Shown here in pieces: positions 1-7,386 of a stretch of DNA of 18,674 bases (its first letter is position 1; every line of letters starts with the position of its first letter). The stretch covers positions 1-18,674 of the forward strand of contig DAOVNN010000010.1 of assembly GCA_030630165.1 (NCBI GenBank), in the 5' to 3' direction. The stretch is from Candidatus Krumholzibacteriota bacterium (GTDB lineage Bacteria; Krumholzibacteriota; Krumholzibacteriia; Krumholzibacteriales; Krumholzibacteriaceae). A program made the translations under genes and the position numbers. The notes under the pieces are model-generated. The model had not been told where the DNA came from. It did no database searches and saw only the letters and a list, made by a program, of their open reading frames with translations.

Positions 1-512
1 GGATAATCACGGATAAGATATTCGACAGCTCTCCTGTTGTATGCTCTGAATCCGGAAGTGCTGTCTGTCATCTTTTTCCTGAGTATAATCGCTGAGAGGA
101 AACTTAGCAGCTTTATACCGAGTTTTCGGGTAAAGGACGAATAGGCGGCTTCACCGTCAAGATATCTGGATCCCACCGCAGCATCGAGACTGCCTTGCCT
201 GACTGGCTCAAGGACAGAGACAGCCTGATCTGCTGGATGCTGTCCATCACCATCGAGTCTGACGAGAAGATCATAGTCATTCTCATACATGTAGTTAAAC
301 CCTGACAGGACCGCCCCACCTATTCCCATATTAAAAGGCAAGTTTAGAAATCTGATTCCCTTCATTCGCCGCAGTATCTTCCCGGTATTGTCCGTTGAAC
401 AATCATTTACGACCAATATCTCCCCCTCAGGGAGAGATTCACGGATATCTGCAACCAGTTGCTCGATATTCCCCTCTTCATTAAATGCCGGAACTAGAAC
501 CATCAATCTCAT
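1..512 (-). CDS. GT2 polyprenyl-phosphate sugar transferase, 3' end cut by window
   Basis: This is the first 170 residues of a family 2 glycosyltransferase that resembles dolichol-phosphate mannose synthase. Such enzymes move a sugar from a nucleotide sugar to a polyprenyl phosphate at the inner face of the membrane. Visible motifs are LVPAFNEEGNIE (residues 6-17), VVNDCSTDNT (34-43), the metal-binding LDGDGQHP (86-93), VGSRY (113-117) and DSTSGFRAYNR (150-160), the last being a hallmark of the DPM1-like group. The ATG at 510-512 has only a weak, distant Shine-Dalgarno site. The choice is supported by the remnant at 7146, which starts with nearly the same residues (MRLLALVPAYNEEGN). The gene lies 69 bp after the acyltransferase and probably shares its promoter. 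The C-terminus runs off the window, so any membrane segments are unseen. The sugar is unknown. Confidence 0.88.
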   Translation of the reverse strand, partial: MRLMVLVPAFNEEGNIEQLVADIRESLPEGEILVVNDCSTDNTGKILRRMKGIRFLNLPFNMGIGGAVLSGFNYMYENDYDLLVRLDGDGQHPADQAVSVLEPVRQGSLDAAVGSRYLDGEAAYSSFTRKLGIKLLSFLSAIILRKKMTDSTSGFRAYNRRAVEYLIRDY

Positions 513-581
513 TATCTGACCAACCCCTTAAATCAAAGCAAATGTTATGACCAATCCGACATCTCCCTTTACAAGGGGGCA

Positions 582-1439
582 TCAATACGCATCAAAATCG
601 ATTGCCTGGAACCTGATTTTTTCCGGATCAAGCATGATACCACTTCCAGAAATATCCTTGAACACCAGATTCAGCGGTGAAGGTCTCATTTTCAGCGGAA
701 GATTAAAGAACAGCGACCGCTTCCATTCAATACGGTTATCGATTCCTAGCCACAGCCTCACGGGATTATATGACGGAAACCCGCCTGGATAAGGTTTATT
801 GAAAAGGCTGGCTTCAAACCTACCCATTATTCCTGTTATGCCCGCCCTGCCTGTGCGTACCTGCAATTCTACTTTATCGTTCCTTTGCATCAGTCGGTAA
901 TGGGAGGAAGGATTACGTAGTCTCCAGCTTAACGATTCCATACTCCAGATATTCCGGTATTCTGAATCATCATCATCCCATCTGTAGGCGGGAAGACCGA
1001 TGCCGAGCATAACACGAAGCGGACATACAAGCCTTAACCCGGTTCTCTTTTTATGTACCAGAGTGGCGATTCTGTTCGCGACACCTATCTTGAAGACAAA
1101 ACCCAGAGAACGTACATGTTCCTCAGCAGTCTCCACAATCTTTGTAAAGACGCCCCCTCCCTGTGCATCCATTGAGACCGCACCGTTAATCGCAAGCAAT
1201 CCTTTGACCCGCTCCCCCATCAACATGACATCAAGAGGCTGTAGGGCATAATGCCCCACAATCTTCCCGGAATCGTCGAGAGCATTGAAAGCTATTGTCT
1301 TACCGATAGGATTCTGCTTGTACTGCCAGTCGATATACGAAGAAGTGAAGTGATCAACCCGGTCAAAAACGGTTCCAAGAAAGTGTGCACAATTCTTCAC
1401 ACCATCATCACTTAAATCCATTTCGACGACTTTACCCAC
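582..1439 (-). CDS. GNAT-fold acyltransferase of a polysaccharide locus
   Basis: This 285-residue protein has a GNAT-like core at about residues 35-135: a strand pair around GKIVGHYALQPLDV, the segment LLAINGAVSMD, then DAQGGGVFTKI where GNAT enzymes bind acyl-CoA (usually R/Q-x-x-G-x-G), then a helix and GFVFKIGVANRIAT. The C-terminal 130 residues have no motif I recognise. Similar stand-alone GNAT proteins occur in exopolysaccharide and O-antigen clusters, where they probably acylate amino sugars. The flanking glycosyltransferase and deacetylase fit that, but the substrate is inference. The start is GTG at 1437-1439, preceded by AGGAGG at 1449-1454 with a 9-nt gap. A sigma70-type promoter sits at 1480-1509. 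Codon use is more AT-rich than in genes beyond 2500. Confidence 0.72.
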   Translation of the reverse strand: MGKVVEMDLSDDGVKNCAHFLGTVFDRVDHFTSSYIDWQYKQNPIGKTIAFNALDDSGKIVGHYALQPLDVMLMGERVKGLLAINGAVSMDAQGGGVFTKIVETAEEHVRSLGFVFKIGVANRIATLVHKKRTGLRLVCPLRVMLGIGLPAYRWDDDDSEYRNIWSMESLSWRLRNPSSHYRLMQRNDKVELQVRTGRAGITGIMGRFEASLFNKPYPGGFPSYNPVRLWLGIDNRIEWKRSLFFNLPLKMRPSPLNLVFKDISGSGIMLDPEKIRFQAIDFDAY

Positions 1440-1479
1440 TCAACAATTCCTCCTGAAGCCAATACTGACAGTCCGTGCC

Positions 1480-1509
1480 AGTATACCTTTGGCAGCGCTG
1501 AAGTGTAAA
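1480..1509 (-). promoter_or_regulatory. Promoter for the acyltransferase-GT2 pair
   Basis: Read on the minus strand, TTTACA (1504-1509) is followed by an 18-bp spacer and TATACT (1480-1485). It lies about 40 bp upstream of the GTG start and back-to-back with the plus-strand promoter at 1528-1556, so the two halves of the polysaccharide locus start from one intergenic region. Confidence 0.6.
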
Positions 1510-1527
1510 ACGATAATTCTTTGCCAT

Positions 1528-1556
1528 TTGACAACTAAAGCCCACACGTTTAAATT
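1528..1556 (+). promoter_or_regulatory. Promoter for the polysaccharide deacetylase
   Basis: A consensus TTGACA (1528-1533), a 17-bp spacer and TAAATT (1551-1556) lie about 32 bp upstream of the TTG start at 1589. Transcription would begin near 1563, giving a short leader that contains the AAAGGA ribosome binding site. Confidence 0.68.
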
Positions 1557-1588
1557 CATCCGAACACATTTCAGAAAGGAAAATACAG

Positions 1589-2437
1589 TTGAAACACATC
1601 CTTTCGTTCGATATCGAGGCCTGGTATCACGGCACATTCACAGATTACGACTACAGACCATACGTCAATACTGTCGATGATCTTGTTGTTCCCCAGACAG
1701 AGAGGATTCTGGAACTTCTGGAAGCAACCGGGAGCTGCGCAACGTTCTTTATCCTGGGAGAAACTGCCAAGCGTCATCCAGAACTGGTCAGAACAATATC
1801 ATCGACTGGAAATGAAGTCGCATCGCATTTCATGCATCATGACCTTATATACAACCTTTCACCGGAAGCTTTCAGGGATGAACTCAGGATCGGTATCTCA
1901 ACTATCATGGAAATCACTGGGAAACCGGTCCTTGGTTTTCGAGCTCCCTCCTGGTCCGTGAATATGAAGAAAACCCCATGGTACTGGGAAATATTGGTTT
2001 CAGAGGGATTGAAATACAGCTCTAGCAGGTTTCCCATAGAGAATTATATGTACGGTGATTCCGATTCTCCTTTATTTCCACATGAAATCGAGACGAAGAC
2101 AGGAAAGATAATGGAAATACCTCCCTCGGTATTCCCCTTTTGGGGAAGATCTCTACCTTTTTCAGGCGGTTTCTATCTAAGGATGCTTCCCAGGAGTATA
2201 ATCATGAAGGGAATAAAATGGTACGAATCTAAGGAACAACCAGTGGTATTCTACCTTCATCCAAAGGAGATAGATCCCCACACCCCATCACTTCCACTCA
2301 GCATCAAAGAAAGAATAATCCACAGAGCGGGAATTAAAAAATGTTATCGAAAACTCAATGCAATCCTCAGTGAAATCGAGACCGTCAGCATATGGGACTA
2401 TATTGTTGAATCAACAGATAATCCTACGGCGTTGTAA
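1589..2437 (+). CDS. Polysaccharide deacetylase, NodB domain with DUF3473-type tail
   Basis: This 282-residue protein looks full length for the polysaccharide deacetylases linked to PEP-CTERM/exopolysaccharide loci. These metal enzymes remove N-acetyl groups from a glycan, probably in the periplasm or at the membrane; no signal peptide is visible. The NodB motifs are LSFDIEAWY (D8 and E10, catalytic base region), ASHFMHHD (H80 and H84, metal ligands), GFRAPSWS (around R118) and FYLHPKEIDP (H224), the last being typical of the DUF3473 C-terminal region. The start is TTG at 1589: AAAGGA ends 8 nt upstream and the frame matches the family N-terminus (short lead into SFDIE). The gene is divergent from the acyltransferase and convergent with the aminopeptidase. 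Its base composition resembles its left-hand neighbours. Confidence 0.88.
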   Translation: MKHILSFDIEAWYHGTFTDYDYRPYVNTVDDLVVPQTERILELLEATGSCATFFILGETAKRHPELVRTISSTGNEVASHFMHHDLIYNLSPEAFRDELRIGISTIMEITGKPVLGFRAPSWSVNMKKTPWYWEILVSEGLKYSSSRFPIENYMYGDSDSPLFPHEIETKTGKIMEIPPSVFPFWGRSLPFSGGFYLRMLPRSIIMKGIKWYESKEQPVVFYLHPKEIDPHTPSLPLSIKERIIHRAGIKKCYRKLNAILSEIETVSIWDYIVESTDNPTAL

Positions 2438-2489
2438 TAAATCCACCTGTCTTCGCCACTTCATTTTTAATCCGAGACAAGAAATACAA

Positions 2490-2512
2490 GGGAGCGACTC
2501 GGGGCCGCTCCC
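2490..2512 (-). terminator. Hairpin terminator between convergent genes
   Basis: GGGAGCG (2490-2496) pairs with CGCTCCC (2506-2512) around a 9-nt loop. Read on the minus strand the stem is followed by TTGTATTTCTTG, a moderately T-rich tail, so it best serves the aminopeptidase. On the plus strand there is no T-run, though the stem could still slow transcripts from the deacetylase. Confidence 0.5.
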
Positions 2513-2562
2513 TCATAACGGATCCGTTCTATCCGCCGTCTCCTGATCTCTTGCAGCAACTC

Positions 2563-3507
2563 CTACTTCAGCAGGAATTTCCCGTTCTTTATTATCGTAG
2601 TCTTTCCGGCTGTCAGTGTGACCTTCTCGACGAGGGCGTCGAAGTGCCACTTGCTCTTGTTCTTGCCGAGCCCGTAGCTGTCACCGATCGCGAAATGGAC
2701 CGTTCCGAAGGCCTTCTCCGCCTCGAGCATGTTCTTGCAGATCTTGGCGCCCTTGTTGGTGCCGACACCGAACTCACCGACGATGTATCCGGTCTTGTCT
2801 TTGCCGATCTGCTTGATGATCTGGGCAATTCCCTTGCCCTTGAAATCAACGAGCTTGCCCTTCTCGAAGATCATCGTCCCGCGGCCGATCTTGTCGTCGA
2901 TCAGGCTGATGATGAGCTTGCCGGTGAAGGTGCTCTCTACCGGGCAGGTATAGCATTCGCCGGCTGGAAGGTTGCCGTGATTGCCCATCCTGCTGATATC
3001 ACCGTTGTCGGGCTCCCACTTGCGGCCCTTCACGCTGAATGTGATGTCGGTCCCGAGTTTGTTGGTCACCCGGACCTCGGTCTTGTCTTTGAGCGCGCGG
3101 ATCGCCTTCTTCGTCAGCTGATCGAGCTTCTTGAAATCGATGTTGACGAGCCTCTCCATCATGCTGACCGTGATGCCGGGCATCATGCAGATGCGACCAC
3201 CCTTGCCGCCGTGCTCGACCATATATCCACGGAACGGCTTCTCGGCCACCCTCGCATCGAGCATGTAGACCGATACGTCGGCCTTCTTCATCATCTGCTT
3301 GAATATCTCTGTCGGCCCCGTTATCGGCCTGAGAGTCTCGGTCATCAGGTAGGTAGTGACCTCCGCCCCTCTCTGCTTGCCCCAGTATGCGAGGGCCTCG
3401 GCGATCTTCATCTTCTGGCGATCGGTCACGATAAGGAAATTCTCGCCCTTCTTCACCTTGAGAGAACCGGTGACCGCCTGCTTCGCAGCGCTCATCAGCT
3501 TGTCCAT
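2563..3507 (-). CDS. M29-family metallo-aminopeptidase
   Basis: This 314-residue cytosolic protein has no signal peptide. It matches the catalytic half of peptidase family M29 (AmpS/AmpT type), dinuclear metal aminopeptidases that release N-terminal residues. The expected ligands appear in order: E184 in NLPAGECYTCP, E245 in VGEFGVGTN, H271 in GTVHFAIGDSYGLG (with Y278 seven residues on), then H288 and D290 in WHFDALV. Family members are usually about 370-410 residues, so the N-terminal region is compact here. The ATG at 3507 follows AGGAGG with a 7-nt gap. The gene stands alone, with a promoter at 3608-3637 and a leader containing two hairpins. The family call is firm; the peptide substrate is unknown. 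Confidence 0.88.
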   Translation of the reverse strand: MDKLMSAAKQAVTGSLKVKKGENFLIVTDRQKMKIAEALAYWGKQRGAEVTTYLMTETLRPITGPTEIFKQMMKKADVSVYMLDARVAEKPFRGYMVEHGGKGGRICMMPGITVSMMERLVNIDFKKLDQLTKKAIRALKDKTEVRVTNKLGTDITFSVKGRKWEPDNGDISRMGNHGNLPAGECYTCPVESTFTGKLIISLIDDKIGRGTMIFEKGKLVDFKGKGIAQIIKQIGKDKTGYIVGEFGVGTNKGAKICKNMLEAEKAFGTVHFAIGDSYGLGKNKSKWHFDALVEKVTLTAGKTTIIKNGKFLLK

Positions 3508-3526
3508 CTGCCTGCCTCCTTTGCTG

Positions 3527-3600
3527 CCTTCCGGCAGTATGTCATTCCATCAGTAATTTCATATCCTTTACGTACGTACCTCGCACCGTTCTCCGGTGCG
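3527..3600 (-). other. Hairpin-bearing 5' leader of the aminopeptidase
   Basis: The predicted leader runs from about 3601 to 3508. It contains a perfect 7-bp hairpin, 3582-3588 with 3594-3600 (loop of 5), right at its 5' end. A second 5-bp hairpin, 3524-3528 with 3533-3537 (loop TTCC), lies a few bases before the AGGAGG site. No T-run follows the first stem, so it is not an obvious terminator; it may protect the 5' end or serve regulation. Confidence 0.4.
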
Positions 3601-3607
3601 GACTGAC

Positions 3608-3637
3608 ATGATAAGCACATTCGCCGATAGAGGTCAA
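3608..3637 (-). promoter_or_regulatory. Promoter for the aminopeptidase
   Basis: On the minus strand TTGACC (3632-3637) is followed by an 18-bp spacer and TATCAT (3608-3613). It falls in the short gap between the peptidase fragment ending at 3663 and the aminopeptidase, and would give a leader of about 90 nt. Confidence 0.5.
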
Positions 3638-3662
3638 CATGGAGAATTCGACCCTGCCGGGA

Positions 3663-4415
3663 TTATCTGAGAAGCACCATTTTCCGGGAAAAGGCCTCCG
3701 GCCCGACCGTCAGCCGCATGAAGTAGATGCCGCTGGCAGCCGTGCCACCGCCCGAGACCGTTCCATCCCATGTGACCGAGTACGATCCCGCTTCCCTGAA
3801 GCCATCCTCGAGGACAGAGACCCTTCTGCCCGCCACGTCGAAGACCTCGAGCCGCACAGGGGCACGCCCCGCGAAAGAAACGTCGCCCTTCCCGACGGTG
3901 AACCTGATAGTAGTCTGTGGGTTGAACGGATTAGGATAGATACTTTCCATGCCGGAACGTATGGCGGGGATCTCTTCCATATCGGTAATGTCGGAGACAG
4001 TATGGTGTGAGAACGAACTCCAACCACTCCTGTGCCCCTCGGAATCGATAGCCCTCACCATGTAGGCGTAGGGGTCGATACCCGGTGCCTCCCGGACGAG
4101 GAAGGTATCGGGGTGGGCGTTCGCGATCACTGACTTAGCGGTGCAGAATGGAACGGGCGAGATATTATCGATATAGATCCCTTCCTCATTGATATACGAG
4201 TCAGTACAGTAGACGAATCTCAGGCGCGCTGCCATGCCGGGCAAGGGCTCCACAAGCGGACCGACCCAGAACTGCGCCGAAATCCATCCTCCTGAAAAGC
4301 CGGTGATGCCATACCCACGGTTTTTTCCGTTTGGATCAGCGGTAGTCGTGACATCTCCCATGCACGTCGCCCAGGTGAACCCGTCGTCGTAACTTATCTC
4401 CAGATAAGCGTAGTC
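3663..4415 (-). pseudogene. Severed C-terminal half of the M14 carboxypeptidase
   Basis: This stretch continues the frame of the upstream carboxypeptidase directly after its TGA (4416-4418) and stays open for 250 codons to a TAA. It begins DYAYLEISYDDGFTW, the second part of an InhA-like/MAM-like motif that starts before the stop (LWYEIEEG). TDSYINEEGIYIDNI follows, typical of the end of that domain. Next come a fibronectin-like segment (YMVRAIDSEGHRSGWS), the linker ESIYPNPFNPQTTIRF, and a final FlgD/type IX-secretion-like domain (VRLEVFDVAGRRV...YSVTWDG...SGIYFMRL). It has no convincing ribosome binding site of its own; the first ATG is at 4361, inside the MAM-like domain. It is therefore expressed only by readthrough, or it is dead. 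A sequencing error at 4416 is also possible. Confidence 0.75.
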
Positions 4416-5975
4416 TCAGCCCTCCTCGATCTCGTACCAGAGGTCACACTGAAAAGTCTGACCAAGCACGTTGATTGAATACGGCTCGATCAACGTCATC
4501 GTATACTCGCTGGCATCTTCGCGTCCCGAGTAATAGCTCTCCGGGGATGAATCGTACCTGGCGGTGCTGAGCGTAAATCCGTCCAGCTCCCAGACTGTTC
4601 CGCCGGCTGCGCCGGAGTCACTCGAAGAGGCGTAGCCCGCATACTCCAGTACATCCCACGCGACTGCCTCGTTCGGATCTCCCGCTTCGGGACCTGACCA
4701 CGAAACGAGGTGGTACGGGTCGGCGAGATCGAGGACAGGATCGATCTCCGGAATACCCGGTCCGAGGACCGAATAGGGGTCATCCGCCCTGCTCAACAGT
4801 GTGAAATTGAGCCCGAGGACCTTGTCGAATGTCGGCGCTATGAGAGAATCGGGGGGGGCGAAGCCTCCCTCCTCGTAGGAATTGAGCTCGATCGTGTAGC
4901 TGAACATCCTGTTCTTCGACGTCGTCTCGCCGTACATCCAGTCGTCCGAATCGCCGTTGACCGGGTAGAGGATATCAGTCGCCGTGCATCCGACGTAGTA
5001 GCCGTTGCCGCGACTGAGCGAATCGCCGAGGACGGTGAACATCTCATGGTCTTCTGTATAGACGGGAGCGTATCCCCACGGATGGATGATCAGCTCGCTG
5101 TACGAGTGGTAAGACAGGGCGACGGAGAACTCTCTCGAGTTGCAGAAATCCCTCACCGCCTGCGTCTCCGGTTCGCTGAAGGCGGAGGGCCCCCTGTAGA
5201 CCAGGCTCGAGGGATCGGGCGAACTGCCCGCATCGTCGTATCCCCAGTGGTAATCGTAGTTCCTGTTGAGGTCGACCCCGAAGCTGCCGTCGCCGTTGTC
5301 GCGCCGGTTCTTCCTCCACCAGTTCCACCAGTCATCGGCGTGGTTGTTCTGGACGTAGACGTGCCCGTCGGGATTCATCATCGGCATTATCCATATCTCC
5401 CGTCCATCGACCATCGAGGTAACAAAAGAGCTGACGCCGTAGTTCGAGAGAAGATACTGCGCGAACATCAGCGGAACGTCCACCGACATCAGCTCTCGGG
5501 CGTGATGGCAACCGATTATCAGTACCTCTGTCTCGCTCTCGTCGACAGCGGCGTTGTCCGAGATCTTCAATGCGACAATCACCCTGCCCTCATGAGTCGT
5601 GCCGATCGTGTCGAGCATCGTCAGGGAGGGATAGTCGAGGACCATCTGCCCCAGTGCGTCGAGCATCTCGACATATGTATGGTAGAGCCCGAGGTTCTCG
5701 TCTAGGTCGGCTGCCGCGCCGAGCATCGGCCGCGCGAGGATATCGACCCGCATCGAACCTGCCCTGAGCCAGTCGAGCTGACCGGCAGTGACAACCATAT
5801 CTAAGGTTCCGTCCCGGTTGACGGCCAGGACGTCGATCCCGCGGCTCGTGAGATCGCTGAAATCCGCCCCCCTGGGAAGTCCGGCCCTTACGAGGGTCGT
5901 GCTCTCAGCCGCTCCCCGGACCGATGCCGCGGCAATAAGAATTAATGCGAGAATAAAGATGCGCCGGATCTTCAT
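4416..5975 (-). CDS. Secreted M14 zinc carboxypeptidase, truncated by in-frame TGA
   Basis: A signal peptide (KIRR, then IFILALILIAAASV; cleavage near residue 22) leads into a pro-region and an M14 domain of the carboxypeptidase T type, about residues 95-395. Zinc ligands are H158 and E161 (HxxE in GCHHARE) and H290 (ALSYHSY). Substrate-binding N237/R238 lie in DLNRNY, and the catalytic glutamate is E363 (SYTIELNSYEEGG). MMNPDG (199-204) is also typical. After residue 400 a MAM-like region begins but stops at residue 519 with TGA. The remaining domains follow in the same frame (3663-4415), so the intact protein would have 770 residues. The ATG at 5975 follows GGAGG by 7 nt and overlaps the stop of the preceding membrane protein (ATGA), so translation is coupled. 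The peptidase domain itself is complete and may be active. Confidence 0.9.
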   Translation of the reverse strand: MKIRRIFILALILIAAASVRGAAESTTLVRAGLPRGADFSDLTSRGIDVLAVNRDGTLDMVVTAGQLDWLRAGSMRVDILARPMLGAAADLDENLGLYHTYVEMLDALGQMVLDYPSLTMLDTIGTTHEGRVIVALKISDNAAVDESETEVLIIGCHHARELMSVDVPLMFAQYLLSNYGVSSFVTSMVDGREIWIMPMMNPDGHVYVQNNHADDWWNWWRKNRRDNGDGSFGVDLNRNYDYHWGYDDAGSSPDPSSLVYRGPSAFSEPETQAVRDFCNSREFSVALSYHSYSELIIHPWGYAPVYTEDHEMFTVLGDSLSRGNGYYVGCTATDILYPVNGDSDDWMYGETTSKNRMFSYTIELNSYEEGGFAPPDSLIAPTFDKVLGLNFTLLSRADDPYSVLGPGIPEIDPVLDLADPYHLVSWSGPEAGDPNEAVAWDVLEYAGYASSSDSGAAGGTVWELDGFTLSTARYDSSPESYYSGREDASEYTMTLIEPYSINVLGQTFQCDLWYEIEEG

Positions 5976-7009
5976 CGATGTTCCTCCGTTGATGTATGTT
6001 CCAGATCTTCTTCAGAAACTTCTCCCTCTTTGATCGCGGCTTTGAGGTTCGAGAAGGACATTCCCTCCCTGGCAAGGCAGAAGAGCCCCGCGGCAGTCAT
6101 CGGGATGAATGTCCCTGCGTGATAGATGATCGATATGCTCAGCGCCTTCGACTCGATCACCCCGAAGAGTCCGAGTCCTATGACAAAGCAGTACTGTACC
6201 GTACCGACGAATCCGGGTGCCGACGGGATCATTATCCCGAACGTGACGATGATGAATACAGCGAGCGTTACCACAAAGGAGGTGTCGAGTCCGAACGACC
6301 TGATCACCAGGTGCATTACGAGTATATTTGGAAGCCAGACGAGAAACGAGAGCATCCCGGCAGCCGCGATATCGCGGGGACGCTTCAGCACTGTCAGGCC
6401 CTCCATGAACGAATGGAGAAGCTTTTCCACTTTCGCCGATGCCTTTGCGGGAAGGCGCGCAGTAAGGCCCTCCACGACAAAAGACGTCTTCCGGCGGTTG
6501 AACCGCAGCATGGCGAGAAAGACGATTGCGAGGATGTAGAAAGACACCGCGGCATATGCCACCCTGGTCATGGAAGCAGGTATATCCAGATCACCGAAGA
6601 TAAGGACGATGACGAGGAAGAATATCACCGTGAAGCCGTCGAAAACCCTCTCTACGACAATGGTTGCAAACGATGAGGTCTTGCTGATTCCCGCCTTCTC
6701 CCCTATCACCCAGGCTCTTGCGATCTCGCCGAGCCTGGCGGGCAGGAGGTTGTTTGCCATCAGGCCGATCGCCGAGGCGGAGAAGAGATGTACGAATTCC
6801 GTTTCCTTTACCGGTCTGAGAAGGTACCTCCACCTCATCGCCCTGAACACCACGCTTATCAGCATGAGAAAGAATGCCGGCACGAGCCAGATGTACTCGG
6901 CGCGTTTTAATGACTCACCGAGCAGATGGAAATCGACCTTCCTGAACGCGAGGTAGAGAAGCAGCGCGCTGATCAGAAGGCCGACGATCGTCCTCTTCTT
7001 CAAGGTCAT
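5972..7009 (-). CDS. UPF0104/YbhN-type integral membrane protein
   Basis: This 345-residue, multi-spanning inner-membrane protein belongs to the lysylphosphatidylglycerol-synthase transmembrane (UPF0104, AglD/YbhN) superfamily. Family motifs are FRAMRWRYLL (about 55-64), the very typical NNLLPARLGEIARAW (86-100), VVERVFDG (117-124) and PSAPGFVGTVQY (about 255-266). Some seven or eight hydrophobic spans are visible, and the charged C-terminal tail (about 315-345) would be cytosolic. Members often sit beside GT2 glycosyltransferases and are suspected of moving or modifying polyprenyl-linked sugars or lipids. Here a GT2 remnant overlaps its start by ATGA, and the carboxypeptidase overlaps its end the same way. 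The soluble aminoacyl-transfer domain of MprF is absent, so the protein alone should not make lysyl-PG. Its exact role is unknown. Confidence 0.85.
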   Translation of the reverse strand: MTLKKRTIVGLLISALLLYLAFRKVDFHLLGESLKRAEYIWLVPAFFLMLISVVFRAMRWRYLLRPVKETEFVHLFSASAIGLMANNLLPARLGEIARAWVIGEKAGISKTSSFATIVVERVFDGFTVIFFLVIVLIFGDLDIPASMTRVAYAAVSFYILAIVFLAMLRFNRRKTSFVVEGLTARLPAKASAKVEKLLHSFMEGLTVLKRPRDIAAAGMLSFLVWLPNILVMHLVIRSFGLDTSFVVTLAVFIIVTFGIMIPSAPGFVGTVQYCFVIGLGLFGVIESKALSISIIYHAGTFIPMTAAGLFCLAREGMSFSNLKAAIKEGEVSEEDLEHTSTEEHR

Positions 7010-7146
7010 CCTCCGTGCGGATCAGTTCTGCCCTTTTCACCCTCGATCGATCTGAGTTTCTCATCGAGCAAGGCGCTTCGGATGACAATGAGCTTCTCGA
7101 TATTGCCTTCTTCGTTGTATGCGGGGACCAGAGCCAGCAGTCGCAT
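7006..7146 (-). pseudogene. GT2 glycosyltransferase remnant, 46 codons
   Basis: This short frame starts MRLLALVPAYNEEGNIEKLI, which closely matches the N-terminus of the GT2 enzyme at 512. It then switches at about residue 21 to a charged tail (VIRSALLDEKLRSIEGEKG) and ends at a TGA overlapping the ATG of the UPF0104 gene. The nucleotide-sugar and metal motifs (VND, DxD, GFRAYNR) are all missing. The simplest reading is a large internal deletion joining the 5' end of a GT2 gene to the 3' end of the same gene or of a small downstream gene such as DUF2304. A good promoter upstream (7212-7241) and the exact ATGA coupling suggest the frame is still translated and may be kept as a leader for the membrane protein. 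No enzyme activity is expected. Confidence 0.7.
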
Positions 7147-7211
7147 CCGGCATGACCTTTCGATTATAATTCCCGGGCCGCGGATGACGCCGGGTCCGTA
7201 TATGGATTATA

Positions 7212-7241
7212 ATTCTATCACCAGGCGACCTTCAATGTCAA
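7212..7241 (-). promoter_or_regulatory. Promoter for the GT2-remnant/UPF0104/M14 unit
   Basis: On the minus strand a consensus TTGACA (7236-7241), an 18-bp spacer and TAGAAT (7212-7217) lie about 65 bp upstream of the remnant ATG. An overlapping TATAAT follows directly. This should drive the three coupled frames down to the carboxypeptidase. Confidence 0.6.
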
Positions 7242-7310
7242 TAACGCCTTGTCTTTCTTGTATTTATATCGCATGGCCCCGCTTATGCGCACTACCGGGC
7301 CACCGCGGGC

Positions 7311-7339
7311 TTGATTTCGGTCCCGGCAGACTGTAGATT
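7311..7339 (+). promoter_or_regulatory. Possible promoter for the FmdB-type gene
   Basis: TTGATT (7311-7316), a 17-bp spacer and TAGATT (7334-7339) lie about 48 bp upstream of the ATG at 7387. Both hexamers match the sigma70 consensus at four of six positions, so the call is tentative. Confidence 0.4.
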
Positions 7340-7386
7340 ATTCTGACAGGCGGTAGTAGACAAGTATCAGTAACATGGAGATGACA

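Noticed and set aside
2551..3606. Long plus-strand open frame opposite the aminopeptidase
   Set aside because: It mirrors a strongly conserved M29 gene, has a repetitive Leu/Asp/Val/Ala-biased composition typical of antisense shadows, and no ribosome binding site.
4710..5705. Long plus-strand open frame opposite the M14 carboxypeptidase
   Set aside because: Arg/Val/Asp-rich antisense shadow of a gene with a complete catalytic motif set.
3663..5975. TGA read as Trp throughout the genome
   Set aside because: TGA clearly serves as stop elsewhere in the window: the UPF0104 gene, the EamA exporter, the NSS symporter, rplS and rnhB.
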